From NCBI RefSeq assembly GCF_004364125.1, contig NZ_SNZV01000003.1, positions 433,991-497,990 of the forward strand: a stretch of DNA of 64,000 bases. The letters run 5' to 3'. The stretch is from Sphingobacterium paludis. Its GTDB lineage: Bacteria > Bacteroidota > Bacteroidia > Sphingobacteriales > Sphingobacteriaceae. Under the pieces are notes generated by a model. The model ran no database searches. It saw only the letters and a program-made list of their open reading frames with translations, and was not told where the DNA came from. Every line of letters starts with the position of its first letter. Within the stretch, counting starts at the first letter, position 1. Made by a program: the position numbers and the translations under genes. Positions 18,610 through 27,828 of this stretch are shown one piece after another.

Positions 18610-18689
18610 AATCACTTTATACTAGTTTATGGAAAAATACACAAAAAATCATCCAAAATTTAATGAACCCTTGTTTTACTTTTAAACAC

Positions 18690-19226
18690 ATGATGATGGC
18701 AGACTTTACAAGTAACAACAGCACTGGAGGAAAAAAACAGCGGAGAAGTATCAGCAGTAGGCCTATGCCTAAGGTTGATTTAACGGCAATGGTGGATTTG
18801 GCGTTTCTCCTGATTACTTTTTTTATGTTGACGACCTCGCTGCAAACACCCAACAGCCTGGATGTGGCTATGCCCGACAAAACAGGCCCGCTGAGCGCCC
18901 CTATTCTCTTGAGTGAAGAGCGTACACTGAACCTTCTTTTGGGGGGTAACAACGAGCTTACCTATTATCGGGGCGCATCCGAGTCTCCTAAATCGAGTCC
19001 GCAGAAAGTGGGCTACGGCAAACTGGGCTTGGGCGAACTGTTGCTGAAAATGCGGGAGCAGGTAAAGCACTCAACCAATGGGGAAGATCTTATTGTGCTG
19101 ATCAAGCCTAGCGAAGATGCTGTAACGCGCAATCTAGTGGATGCGCTGGATGCCGTCCAGCGTGCGTCGATCAAGCGGTTTATGATTGCTAAGTTGGACG
19201 CCGAAGAGCAACGCATGGTTCGATAG
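18690..19226 (+). CDS. ExbD/TolR-family biopolymer transport protein
   Basis: About 178 residues; three consecutive ATG codons (18690-18698) make the start uncertain, and the frame is open to 18663. A basic N-terminus (GGKKQRRSISSRPMPKVDL) leads into the single membrane helix TAMVDLAFLLITFFMLTTSL with the proton-relay Asp (MVDLAFLL). A periplasmic domain follows, ending FMIAKLDAEEQRMVR. ExbD works with ExbB to power TonB. No exbB is adjacent, but a plug-domain surface protein gene follows on the opposite strand. It is probably a second, orphan ExbD. Confidence 0.88.
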   Translation: MMMADFTSNNSTGGKKQRRSISSRPMPKVDLTAMVDLAFLLITFFMLTTSLQTPNSLDVAMPDKTGPLSAPILLSEERTLNLLLGGNNELTYYRGASESPKSSPQKVGYGKLGLGELLLKMREQVKHSTNGEDLIVLIKPSEDAVTRNLVDALDAVQRASIKRFMIAKLDAEEQRMVR

Positions 19227-19245
19227 GCTAGACGAGAACTAAGCA

Positions 19246-19285
19246 AAAATAGAAATAGAGCAGAAGCACCCGCTCTATTTTTGAA
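19246..19285. terminator. Bidirectional terminator between convergent genes
   Basis: The stem AAATAGAGC (19253-19261) with GCTCTATTT (19272-19280) has a 10-nt loop. A-rich sequence lies on the left and T-rich on the right, so it can serve exbD and the converging plug-domain gene. Confidence 0.75.
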
Positions 19286-19289
19286 CAGA

Positions 19290-21935
19290 TTATTTCACGT
19301 CTAGCGTTAGCGTCTTATGCACGATGCGGCCATCGAAGTCAATCCCTTCAATGGTAATTAAATATTGCCCGCCTTCATCAGACGTATAGAAATCAAATGT
19401 CGCTTTGCCCTCTTTATTCGTGATCAGGTTTGGTTCCCAATGGATGGTCGTACGGAAATCCTGGTTTAACGTTGTCTCCGAATCCGGTTCGTAAACCGGT
19501 TTGTAGAACGTTTTGTTCAGATGAAAACCTTCGGGCTGTACCGTCAAAATTCCTTTCGGGGTGTAGTTCCGCAGCGCATCCCGTCCCGTTTTCGTGGTGA
19601 TGATCAGCAATCCGTTCGCGCCATATGATCCGTAAATGGCCGTATGATTGACGTTCCGCAAAACTTCAATACTTTGGACATCCATCGGGGTGATCATCGA
19701 TAGCTGATCGCCCTCGATGTACATCCCATCCAGCACCACCTGCATGGGGCCACCGCCCCGGGTCGTATACGGCACGCCATTGCGGAACGTTACCCCCAGT
19801 AGTCGACCGTTCAGACACATGTCCAAAGTGGGGCAGGTTTCCAGATCTTCTGCAGAGATGATTTGATCGGCATTGCCGGGCCCATTGAGGTTGGCCGAAC
19901 TTTCGGATGCCTTATTCTTGGGTCGCTGGGCCGTCACCACGACTTCCTCTATAGCAATACTTTTCTCCATCAGCCCCTGCGACTCTAGCCCGGCAAAATA
20001 CTTCTTGCTCTGCAACAGCTCGTCAAGCAAAAGGCTGTTTAAGTCGTTTTTTTCGGTGGCTTCGTTTTTATTGATGCCGACGGTAGGCTTAGTAGCAGGT
20101 GTAACGACTATATCGATATTGTTTTTCCCCTTGTCGTCCTTGGCCGTAATCAAAAATTTGATACTATCCGGAAAAACCAGGTTGTCGAATACGAATTCGC
20201 CATTGTCGTTCGCCACGGTATCGATAAAATCCATAAAATTTTGGGTGGATACCAACGTCATTTTCGCTCCGGCAGCGGGAGCCTTACGCCCAAGCTTGCG
20301 TGCCAGACCCTTGATACTGATATCTTCTTCTGGCGAGAAATTGGCTTGATTGCTGTCCAGCGTTCCCGACCAGTCTATCTTGCGCCATGCTTGGGTCAGC
20401 AGGAGGTTATCGAGGTCGTTAAGACGACCTTCTTCGAAATAGTAGCGCGGGTTTTCGATATGGCCTTTTACATCTGCGCTCAGCAATAAACTGGATAAGA
20501 TACTGCTTGCGTTCAGGCTGTCGATTGATGTTTTGTTGAGGTTCACCACCGATGCCGAAAGGGCAGCATAGCGAACACTATCCGAAACATTTCCACTTTC
20601 CAACGCGACAGACACTTTGGCGCGGGTGGCGGCCGTCTTGCTGCTGAGCGTCGCCTGCAAAGGGAGTATACTCTCTTCTTTGTGGATAAAGATAGGGCGC
20701 TCTATCAGCGGCTGGAGCTGCGCATTGAGGATGCTGATTGTCAATACGCCACTCGGCAACTGCTCTTTGGGCAAGGAAAAGATTAGCTCGCTTTTGGAGG
20801 CTGCTTGTTTGGAAACGTAGTAAACACGGCCCAGGTATTGCAGCACGAAATAAATGTCGCTTTTGTCTTGCTTGTCAGCACTCAGGTTAACTTGCGCAAA
20901 CAGCTTCGAGCTGTTGCCATTATTGACCTGTATGTTATACCCCGACTGTTGTATGTCTTCCAGCTTGCTTGCTGTATGTGTTCCATCAGCGAAGGTGGTG
21001 TGCGTAGTAAATTGTTCATTGTTAGTGATGAAGATGGGGGTGGAGCCCATTCCCAGCGCATTGGTTGACACCACGGCAGCCGTGTCGCCTTTTGATGTCG
21101 TGATGTGTGTTGTCGCGGCAATGCCCAAGCCATTGGGCTGCAGGGTCTTCACCGCGATTTTGTTAATCGTGCCGCTTAGCAAAACGCCACCCTCTGGGAA
21201 AAACTGTATACTATGTTGTGCCTGTGGGGCGGCGGGAAGCTTAAATATCTTTTCGATTGGTGCCTGTTCCCTGTTGTCGAAACGGAGGGAAAGTTTTGCC
21301 CGGGCATATTCGGGGCGAAAGGGGATGTCGATTTTACCGTCTTTACTCGTTTTGAGGCGACCTCGTTTTAGGCTTTTTTCGCCGACCATGATGTCGTAGC
21401 GCACATTAGCGTCAGCAAGCGGCTGATCGTTTAAGTTTAGCAGCTGTACGCTGTAGTTTTCACCCTGTAAGCCTGATTTTGTCAGCACATTGTCCAGACG
21501 CCCATTGCTGATCTCGATGTTTTGATTGAAGAAATACGTTGCGCTATCGTTGCGCATCCAGTTGCTATAGGCCCGCAGGCGATACGTGCCCTCGATCAGT
21601 GTGTCCTGCAGGGTAATATCGCCCAGACCAAGACCGCTCGTCAATGGAATTTTGATCGCCGTGATGATGCGGTTTTTGGGGTCGATGAGATCGATGTAGG
21701 CAATCTTACTGATGTTAGACATCATATTCTCAACACCCACGACTTCATATGCTTTAAACCATATTGTTTCGCCTGCTGTATACCTACTTTTGTCAAGGTG
21801 GAGGTGTATTTTTTCAATAGGCCTGGAATCATGATAGGCATTGATTTTATCCAGCAGACCTTGGATGTCCTGCGATCTGGAGGCGCTGATGCTGAGCATG
21901 AAAAGGAGGAGTAAAGAGGATCTTATCCACATCAT
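19290..21935 (-). CDS. Macroglobulin-like / TonB plug-domain surface protein without a barrel
   Basis: About 881 residues from the ATG at 21935, giving the signal peptide MMWIRSSLLLLFMLSISASR. The N-terminal part has the MG2-like EKIHLHLDKSRYTAGETIWFKAY and LIEGTYRLRAYSNWMRN patterns. A central carboxypeptidase-regulatory-like region follows. The C-terminal third carries a TonB plug domain: GPMQVVLDGMYIEGDQLSMI and the box SIEVLRNVNHTAIYGSYGANGLLIITTK. No 22-strand barrel follows; the protein ends within about 80 residues of the plug. Such proteins are common in Bacteroidota and their role is unclear, possibly envelope protein handling. It is convergent with exbD. Confidence 0.85.
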   Translation of the reverse strand: MMWIRSSLLLLFMLSISASRSQDIQGLLDKINAYHDSRPIEKIHLHLDKSRYTAGETIWFKAYEVVGVENMMSNISKIAYIDLIDPKNRIITAIKIPLTSGLGLGDITLQDTLIEGTYRLRAYSNWMRNDSATYFFNQNIEISNGRLDNVLTKSGLQGENYSVQLLNLNDQPLADANVRYDIMVGEKSLKRGRLKTSKDGKIDIPFRPEYARAKLSLRFDNREQAPIEKIFKLPAAPQAQHSIQFFPEGGVLLSGTINKIAVKTLQPNGLGIAATTHITTSKGDTAAVVSTNALGMGSTPIFITNNEQFTTHTTFADGTHTASKLEDIQQSGYNIQVNNGNSSKLFAQVNLSADKQDKSDIYFVLQYLGRVYYVSKQAASKSELIFSLPKEQLPSGVLTISILNAQLQPLIERPIFIHKEESILPLQATLSSKTAATRAKVSVALESGNVSDSVRYAALSASVVNLNKTSIDSLNASSILSSLLLSADVKGHIENPRYYFEEGRLNDLDNLLLTQAWRKIDWSGTLDSNQANFSPEEDISIKGLARKLGRKAPAAGAKMTLVSTQNFMDFIDTVANDNGEFVFDNLVFPDSIKFLITAKDDKGKNNIDIVVTPATKPTVGINKNEATEKNDLNSLLLDELLQSKKYFAGLESQGLMEKSIAIEEVVVTAQRPKNKASESSANLNGPGNADQIISAEDLETCPTLDMCLNGRLLGVTFRNGVPYTTRGGGPMQVVLDGMYIEGDQLSMITPMDVQSIEVLRNVNHTAIYGSYGANGLLIITTKTGRDALRNYTPKGILTVQPEGFHLNKTFYKPVYEPDSETTLNQDFRTTIHWEPNLITNKEGKATFDFYTSDEGGQYLITIEGIDFDGRIVHKTLTLDVK

Positions 21936-21987
21936 AACGGTCAAAAATTTACGGAATTTACAAAAAAAATCGTACACGGAATTAATT

Positions 21988-22020
21988 TTTGTTGATTATT
22001 GATTTACATCGGTATCTTTG
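21988..22020 (+). promoter_or_regulatory. Promoter of purD
   Basis: The -7 element TATCTTTG (22013-22020) is preceded by TTTG (21988-21991) at 21 bp spacing, or TTG (21992-21994) at 18 bp. The -7 element ends only five bases before the purD ATG, so the transcript would have almost no leader. Confidence 0.7.
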
Positions 22021-22025
22021 TCGAT

Positions 22026-23300
22026 ATGAACATTTTAATTATTGGATCAGGCGGGAGAGAGTCTGCCTTTGCATATAAATTATCAAAAAGTCCGAGACTA
22101 AACCAATTATTTATAGCACCGGGTAATGCCGGCACGGGTCAATATGGACAAAACATAGATTTAAAGGTTACTGATTTTGAAGGGATAGCCGCTTTCGCCT
22201 TGGGGAATGCTATCGATATGGTGTTGGTGGGGCCCGAGGAACCGTTGGTGAAGGGTATTCACGATTTCTTTTTGGGTCGGGAGGATCTGAAACATATTCC
22301 GGTTATCGGTCCGCAACAGGAAGGAGCACAGCTAGAGGGGTCGAAGGATTTTTCTAAAGAATTTATGTTTAGGCACAATGTGCCTACAGCGGCTTACCAA
22401 TCTTTCGATAAATCAAATCTGGAAGAGGGCTTGGTTTATTTGGAATCACAGAAGTTACCGATTGTTTTGAAGGCAGACGGATTAGCTGCAGGTAAGGGTG
22501 TACTTATTTGCGAAACGTTGGATGATGCGAAGGCGGAGCTTACCGCGATGATTGCTGATGCAAAATTTGGCGATGCGAGTTCGGTTGTGGTTATTGAGGA
22601 ATTTCTAAAGGGCATCGAGCTTTCGGTGTTTGTGTTAACGGATGGTAACTCGTATAAAGTGTTGCCTTCGGCAAAGGACTACAAACGTATTGGAGAGGGC
22701 GATACGGGCTTAAATACGGGCGGAATGGGGTCTATTTCTCCGGTTCCTTTTGCCGATGAAGCGTTTCTTGCGAAGGTGGAGGAACGTATTATCAAGCCTA
22801 CGGTGGAAGGTCTTAAAAAAGACAACATACCCTACAAGGGTTTTATCTTTATTGGTTTGATGAATGTGGATGGTGAGCCTTTTGTCATCGAGTATAACGT
22901 TCGTATGGGCGACCCGGAGACGGAGTCGGTATTACCGCGTATCGAGTCGGATTTGGTTGATCTGTTGGAGGGTGTCGCGCAAGGGAACTTAGATGAGCGC
23001 TCTTTTACGGTGAGCCCGAAAACGGCCGTAACGGTTATGTTGGTGGCTGGAGGCTATCCGGGAGATTATGAGTCGGGGAAGGAAATCAACAATATAGAAA
23101 ATGTGGAAGATTCGATCGTGTTTCATGCGGGTACCAAGGAAGTTGATGGCAAAGTAGTAACGGCCGGCGGTCGGGTGTTGGCGGTAACCACGCTTCAGGA
23201 TAACCTGTTTGACGCGCTACAACAGGCTACGGCAGACGCCGGCAGGGTGTTTTTTGAACGTAAATACTTCCGTAGAGACATCGGATTTGACCTTATCTAA
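22026..23300 (+). CDS. purD: Phosphoribosylamine-glycine ligase (GAR synthetase)
   Basis: 424 residues, standard PurD length. The start at 22026 (MNILIIGSGGRESAFAYKLS) matches the family; the frame is open 27 bp further upstream, but those codons overlap the promoter. The ATP-grasp fold is seen in LPIVLKADGLAAGKGVLIC, KDYKRIGEGDTGLNTGGMGS and FVIEYNVRMGDPETE. It catalyses the second step of purine synthesis, joining phosphoribosylamine and glycine with ATP. It is monocistronic and is followed by a hairpin and tRNA-Glu. Confidence 0.97.
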   Translation: MNILIIGSGGRESAFAYKLSKSPRLNQLFIAPGNAGTGQYGQNIDLKVTDFEGIAAFALGNAIDMVLVGPEEPLVKGIHDFFLGREDLKHIPVIGPQQEGAQLEGSKDFSKEFMFRHNVPTAAYQSFDKSNLEEGLVYLESQKLPIVLKADGLAAGKGVLICETLDDAKAELTAMIADAKFGDASSVVVIEEFLKGIELSVFVLTDGNSYKVLPSAKDYKRIGEGDTGLNTGGMGSISPVPFADEAFLAKVEERIIKPTVEGLKKDNIPYKGFIFIGLMNVDGEPFVIEYNVRMGDPETESVLPRIESDLVDLLEGVAQGNLDERSFTVSPKTAVTVMLVAGGYPGDYESGKEINNIENVEDSIVFHAGTKEVDGKVVTAGGRVLAVTTLQDNLFDALQQATADAGRVFFERKYFRRDIGFDLI

Positions 23301-23316
23301 AAAATAATCTTTTCAA

Positions 23317-23344
23317 TTTCAGCCTATTATAAAATAGGCTGAAA
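23317..23344. terminator. Hairpin after purD
   Basis: A perfect 12-bp stem, TTTCAGCCTATT (23317-23328) with AATAGGCTGAAA (23333-23344), and a 4-nt loop. On the plus strand it is followed by A rather than T residues, so it may act as a transcript-end hairpin or a weak terminator. Confidence 0.6.
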
Positions 23345-23351
23345 AAAACAT

Positions 23352-23382
23352 TTTGGAGTTAGATTTAGAGCGCTTATATTTG
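23352..23382 (+). promoter_or_regulatory. Promoter of tRNA-Glu
   Basis: TTTG (23352-23355) and TATATTTG (23375-23382) are separated by 19 bp, an excellent match to the Bacteroidota -33/-7 consensus, 17 bp before the tRNA. Confidence 0.8.
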
Positions 23383-23399
23383 CATCACCAAAAGCAAAT

Positions 23400-23474
23400 G
23401 GCCCGTTCGTCTAGGGGTTAGGACGCAAGATTTTCATTCTTGAAACAGGGGTTCGATTCCCCTACGGGCTACCA
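23400..23474 (+). tRNA. tRNA-Glu (anticodon TTC)
   Basis: A 75-nt cloverleaf with encoded CCA. The acceptor arm is GGCCCGT with ACGGGCT (first pair G-U). The anticodon stem is CAAGA/TCTTG with loop TTTTCAT, giving anticodon TTC. The T arm is GGGG-TTCGATT-CCCC. It has its own promoter upstream and a strong terminator 18 bp downstream. It marks the left edge of a genomic island: a decayed integrase starts about 85 bp after it. Confidence 0.97.
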
Positions 23475-23492
23475 GACTTGAAGTCAAAACTT

Positions 23493-23535
23493 ACAAAAGC
23501 CTGCAAATGTGTTGTTTGCAGGCTTTTGTGTTTTT
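23493..23535 (+). terminator. Terminator of tRNA-Glu
   Basis: A perfect 15-bp stem, ACAAAAGCCTGCAAA (23493-23507) with its complement at 23515-23529, and a 7-nt loop. A T run follows at about 23531-23535. Confidence 0.9.
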
Positions 23536-23543
23536 ACGGAGAA

Positions 23544-23572
23544 TCGGTTTTTTCAAAAATTCCCAAAGAAAA
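23544..23572 (+). repeat. Left copy of 29-bp island-flanking direct repeat (attL candidate)
   Basis: It begins TCGGTTTTTTCAAAAATTCC and ends AAAGAAAA, identical to 31450-31478. It lies 14 bp past the tRNA-Glu terminator hairpin and runs into the integrase reading frame. The core does not include the tRNA 3' end, unlike classical tRNA att sites. Confidence 0.8.
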
Positions 23573-24182
23573 ATATTCCCTGTCCTTCTTCCTTAAGAAG
23601 CCTAAAAATTACAAAAGCGGTCCAAAGCCCATCTACCTGCGGATTACCGTGGATTGCCAGCAGAAAGAAATTTCGGTTGGTCGTCAGTGTGATCCTTCCC
23701 GTTGGGACTCGCATGCCAACCGTGTAAACGGATCTAAAGAAGATGCCCGTTCCATCAATTCCTATCTTGATACCGTTGCACATAAAGTTGCAGAAATACA
23801 TCACACATTCGTTAGGAATGAAACGACCGTTACTGCAGAGATCATGAAATTGAAATTTCTAGGGAGAGACATTGAGCGTAAAAAGTTACTGGAGGTTTTC
23901 GCCGAGCATAATGCGCAGGTAAAAGCGTTGCTGGGCCGCGGTTTCAAACCCAATACGCTTAAAGGTTATAATACTTCAATTTCTCACCTGCGCAGCTACT
24001 TAGAACAGGGGCTTAAGCGTAGAGATATTGAGGTTAACAACATTGATCATTCATTTGTGGTGGGGTATGAATTTTTTCTGCGAGCAAACTTAGGTTGTTC
24101 GGAAGTTTCTGCAGCCAAGTATATCAAACATTTCCGTAAGATTATACGGATATGCATAGCTCATCGGTGGATCAGACACTAA
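23559..24182 (+). pseudogene. Tyrosine recombinase (integrase), truncated at both ends
   Basis: About 207 codons read as the N-terminal arm-binding and SAM-like core-binding domains of a Bacteroidota phage-type integrase: YSLSFFLKKPKNYKSG, KPIYLRITVDCQQKEISVGR, SRWDSHANRVNG, LKGYNTSISHLRSYLEQG and AAKYIKHFRKIIRICIAHRWI. The stop at 24182 removes the entire catalytic domain (no R...HxxR...Y). No ATG occurs at the 5' end: the open frame runs back through the attL repeat into the tRNA terminator, so the native start codon seems to have been lost or replaced at the recombination junction. Downstream to 24292 only degenerate sequence is seen. It is non-functional. Confidence 0.85.
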
Positions 24183-24292
24183 GCAGCTCGTTAAGTATGG
24201 CCAATTCGGATTCTGCCAATAGGAAAGTTCTTTTGACAAGGTGATCGATAAAAAGATTTAAGTTCTTTACAGCTAACTAATAGTATTTAGAC

Positions 24293-24640
24293 TCAATCTT
24301 CATATTTAGTGAACTTACCGGTACCGTACGAATTTATTATTAGAAGGCCTTCCTCACCATGGCCAGCGTAGCCGTAATAACCAATAAACTTTATAAAATA
24401 ATCAGTACCCTTTATTTCATACAAGTCGCCAGGACCATCGGTTATAGAAACTTCATATCTACCAGCTTTAATTTGATCCTCTGTGAAAATAAAGTCAATC
24501 TCTTCCCCGTCCTCATTCAGAGTTCCCGAATCCAGCTCAACTTTGGAATAAATTTGATCAATAGAATATTCCTCTAATAATTTATTTTTATCAATTTTGA
24601 ACGATGTAAATAACATCAGAACTATCGCTAGATATCTCAT
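24293..24640 (-). CDS. Small secreted protein of unknown function (island)
   Basis: About 115 residues from the ATG at 24640, giving a signal-like start MRYLAIVLMLFTSFKIDKN; the frame is open to 24718 but the longer start would bury the signal. The remainder is acidic with Gly/Tyr-rich segments such as TDGPGDLYEIKG and FIKFIGYYGYAGHGEEGLL. It lies in AT-rich island DNA between the integrase remnant and the PHP-ATPase gene, on the same strand as the latter. I do not recognise a family. Confidence 0.6.
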   Translation of the reverse strand: MRYLAIVLMLFTSFKIDKNKLLEEYSIDQIYSKVELDSGTLNEDGEEIDFIFTEDQIKAGRYEVSITDGPGDLYEIKGTDYFIKFIGYYGYAGHGEEGLLIINSYGTGKFTKYED

Positions 24641-24908
24641 TTTTATTCTTCTTAAAATTCTCTCCTTGTTCTTATGCATCCCTATACACACCATCCTGTC
24701 TGATCGGAGGGTAGCCATATTAATGTAATTTGACGATGATGTACACTTTTACTGACAATTTGCACTTTAGATCTGTGAATTTATAGGGACATTCACAGAG
24801 AATTTTTAAACTCTCTGTATAGATACATCGCAAAAATATTGAGATAAAAATGCTTAATAATTTGAAATAAGTTATCCTGATAACCAGGATTGCTATATTA
24901 TTCTTGTG

Positions 24909-27617
24909 TTAAATGGCATATTTGCACTCCCTAATCTTAAATGCTTCTTTACCACCTTCAAGTCGTAATAATTTATCGCGATTTTTGATGTTTTCTATAG
25001 TGGTAGATGTGATACTTGTGTAAATATCAATATGAGGAACTTCAAGAATATGAATCAACTCAGCGTCCCCATTAACAACAAAATTAGAATTGTGAGTTGC
25101 AAATATAATTTGTCTATCCAGTTTTTTCATTTTAATCAGCTCAACCAAATATTCGGCTACCAAACGATTGTCTAAATGGGCTTCTGGTTCATCTATTATT
25201 AAAGGTTTAATACCAGTCATCAATAATGTCACAACAACTGCGGTACATCTTTGCCCGAACGAACAGCTCATCAGATCCTTTCCTCCGTACAATCCCCTAA
25301 AAATTTGATATTTGGGAACGTTAAATTTATGCTTTGTTACGATAAGCTGGTAGATCTTGTAATTTGCCGCTTCTTTAAAAATATCTTCTAAAATCTTTAT
25401 GTAGTTTGTGGTTCGATTTGAATTCATAACGACTCTAGTTTCAAATTCTTCTAAGAACCTCTTATATTCCGTAGTTAAAATATCCAACGGATTCAATTCA
25501 AATAGGGCTCGTTTGACATCGTTCTTAGAAGTTCCGGAAATATTATAGCTGCTAAAGCGGCTGTAAAACTCATCAAATACACTACCCTTAAATTTGTCTA
25601 TATCAAACGAATTAGCAAATTCAATTTTCATCAAGTTTTCATTTTGTATATCGAGGCGAGCATTTATCACTGCCAAATTTGATGCGATTAATTTTTCATA
25701 GGAGTCTGCTGTTGTATCATAAGTATTAACTAGGCTGTTATTTAGTTCATAGGTGTTGATCAGAACATTAATTTCTAATTCGATATTTCGAATATCTTCG
25801 ACTAATCGAGCATTTTTTTCATTAGCATTTTGGGCATCTTTTATAACGTCTTCGCTGGTTCCTTTTTTTATAAAAAAGTTTTTAAGATCAGAATTCGATG
25901 AAGCGAAAGATTTATTAAGATCTAAAAGTTTTTCATTATATGACTGGTAATTTTTCTCAACTAGTGTAATGTCCCCGTCGACTGTTTGAAGTTCATCAAT
26001 ATCGGTAATCAGATTTAGTATTTCATTATGTCTTTCAGCATATGCATCCGTTTCATCAATAGTTTTATATTTAAGAGCTAACAATCTTATATCTTCTAAC
26101 AGATCGATATACTTACTTTTGTTTGATTCAAGACTATTAGTTTCCTTTTTGAGCCGACTAATTTCCTTTGTAATATCTTTATATTCCTCGTCATTTACGG
26201 AGTCTATAATTTTTTGTATAGTTTCTTTTTCGTTATTTTTTGTCTTTAACGTTTTGGATTTATTGTTTATATCGCTGATTATTCTGATGTTAGCATCAAT
26301 GTTACCAATTATCTTATCGATAGCATTATCTAATTCGTCAAATTTTGACTCCAATGTCTTGATTCGTTCATTGAAAATTATCTCTGTGAGTCTATTGCCC
26401 TCGGCAAGGTTTTCGATTTTCCCTTGGCTTACAAACTCAATCTCGTTTGTGCCGGATATCTCAATAAGTCTCGATTGATCTAGTGGTATATCATAGTTTT
26501 TGTTATCCAAAACGAGGCGGTTTCCCTTGAAAAAATCCGTTGGCTCTTTTAGTTTTTCAGCGATGAGGTTTATAATTGTGCTTTTACCCGTGCCTCTACC
26601 ACCAACTAAGCAAGTAAAGTAATCGCTAAAATAGATTTTACTGTTTAGATTTTTTAAACAGAAATCTTGACTATCTGAAGAGTCCTTTCTAGAAATATTA
26701 ATGTTGCTAGGAAAACTGAACTGTATGTAATTAATTTTTCTATTACTACTCCTAGGTTCATTTTCTTGCAGTAAGATTCTAAACTTTGGTTCATATAGTA
26801 CCTGTTTTAGTCCTTCAAAGGTGCAGTCAGCTTTAATCCAGGTATTTGTGGAAATAATAATTGACGAATCTTTTGAGTCAACTAGTTTCTGACCAAGTTT
26901 GGTATTCATATCTTCAAATGAGTGAGCATCGCAACCAGTTAGAACTGGCTTCGGCTTTGAGTTAATTGTTATATCTTCATATCGACTAGTATCTAAATAA
27001 TATTCTACATTTTGAATTCCTCCAAAAAAAGCATCGCAGACTCTGTCTATTTCATCCGTGATTGAAAGCTTTCGAGGTGAATTAGTCGGACGTAATCCAG
27101 CATTATTTGCCGCCGCAACGATTAAATAAGGCTTACTTATACCAAAAACTTCTTTTAATGAACGTTTTAATTCATCTAGACTTACCGTAGCACTAACAAA
27201 ATCTTCTTTTCTTAAGTTCTTACATTTCACGCTTACTTCAGAACTATCAGTTACATGAGTTTTGACACTCATTAAAAATTCATCGATTTTCAACTTTGTT
27301 ATGGTATTATCGAAAATTATATGAATGTTAACTTCTTCACCTTTTCGATTAACGGATATTGGTAATCTAAATTCAATGTTGGGGAAGAATATTTTTTTAG
27401 AGTTTGGATACTTTTTACGGAATACATCTATAAATTTCCAGTAGTTGTCACTGCAAAAGTAATCTGTGATTCCAAAGACAGAGACGTCAGATTCCTCAAT
27501 ATGTATGCAATATTTATCCCAGACATCATCTTTCTCCTGTAACTTAAAATTGTCAGATAACTTTGTTTCAGGCGTGTGTAGATGTAGATCCCATTTCCTC
27601 CATATCGATCCTTTCAT
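24909..27617 (-). CDS. PHP-domain / SMC-like ATPase (TrlF-type)
   Basis: 902 residues. The N-terminal PHP metal-hydrolase domain (1-240) has DLHLHTPE (H12, H14), GITDYF (D52), NIEFR (E82), NIHIIF (H99) and GCDAHSFED (D230, H232), so its metal site looks complete. An ABC/SMC-like ATPase is split around a long coiled coil: Walker A GGRGTGKST at 339-347, coiled coil about 410-700, signature CSFGQR, Walker B PLIIDEPEAHLDN and the switch THNSNF near residue 850. The architecture matches proteins called TrlF-family AAA-like ATPases, found in defence-type islands; I know of no proven function. It lies 210 bp downstream of pycC on the same strand, likely with its own promoter. A nucleic-acid or nucleotide target is an inference. 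Confidence 0.85.
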   Translation of the reverse strand: MKGSIWRKWDLHLHTPETKLSDNFKLQEKDDVWDKYCIHIEESDVSVFGITDYFCSDNYWKFIDVFRKKYPNSKKIFFPNIEFRLPISVNRKGEEVNIHIIFDNTITKLKIDEFLMSVKTHVTDSSEVSVKCKNLRKEDFVSATVSLDELKRSLKEVFGISKPYLIVAAANNAGLRPTNSPRKLSITDEIDRVCDAFFGGIQNVEYYLDTSRYEDITINSKPKPVLTGCDAHSFEDMNTKLGQKLVDSKDSSIIISTNTWIKADCTFEGLKQVLYEPKFRILLQENEPRSSNRKINYIQFSFPSNINISRKDSSDSQDFCLKNLNSKIYFSDYFTCLVGGRGTGKSTIINLIAEKLKEPTDFFKGNRLVLDNKNYDIPLDQSRLIEISGTNEIEFVSQGKIENLAEGNRLTEIIFNERIKTLESKFDELDNAIDKIIGNIDANIRIISDINNKSKTLKTKNNEKETIQKIIDSVNDEEYKDITKEISRLKKETNSLESNKSKYIDLLEDIRLLALKYKTIDETDAYAERHNEILNLITDIDELQTVDGDITLVEKNYQSYNEKLLDLNKSFASSNSDLKNFFIKKGTSEDVIKDAQNANEKNARLVEDIRNIELEINVLINTYELNNSLVNTYDTTADSYEKLIASNLAVINARLDIQNENLMKIEFANSFDIDKFKGSVFDEFYSRFSSYNISGTSKNDVKRALFELNPLDILTTEYKRFLEEFETRVVMNSNRTTNYIKILEDIFKEAANYKIYQLIVTKHKFNVPKYQIFRGLYGGKDLMSCSFGQRCTAVVVTLLMTGIKPLIIDEPEAHLDNRLVAEYLVELIKMKKLDRQIIFATHNSNFVVNGDAELIHILEVPHIDIYTSITSTTIENIKNRDKLLRLEGGKEAFKIRECKYAI

Positions 27618-27828
27618 TGTTGCAGTTTCTAATGTTAATTGTTATTTAGTGTTACATGCTTCCTTTCAAAAAAGCGGTTTGACTGTAAGCAACAGTCTAA
27701 AATACTAGAAATAATTCGGATAAGTGAAAACGAGTAAATATTCGAAATCCCGAACAAAATATAAAAGCGATTTATCACACCATCCAAATGCTTGACTTCT
27801 TTATAAAGGTTTTAAAGGTCACATGCTA

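Noticed and set aside
23478..23558. Upstream 27 codons of the integrase frame starting at an ATG next to tRNA-Glu
   Set aside because: They translate the tRNA terminator hairpin and the att repeat; they cannot be native integrase N-terminus.
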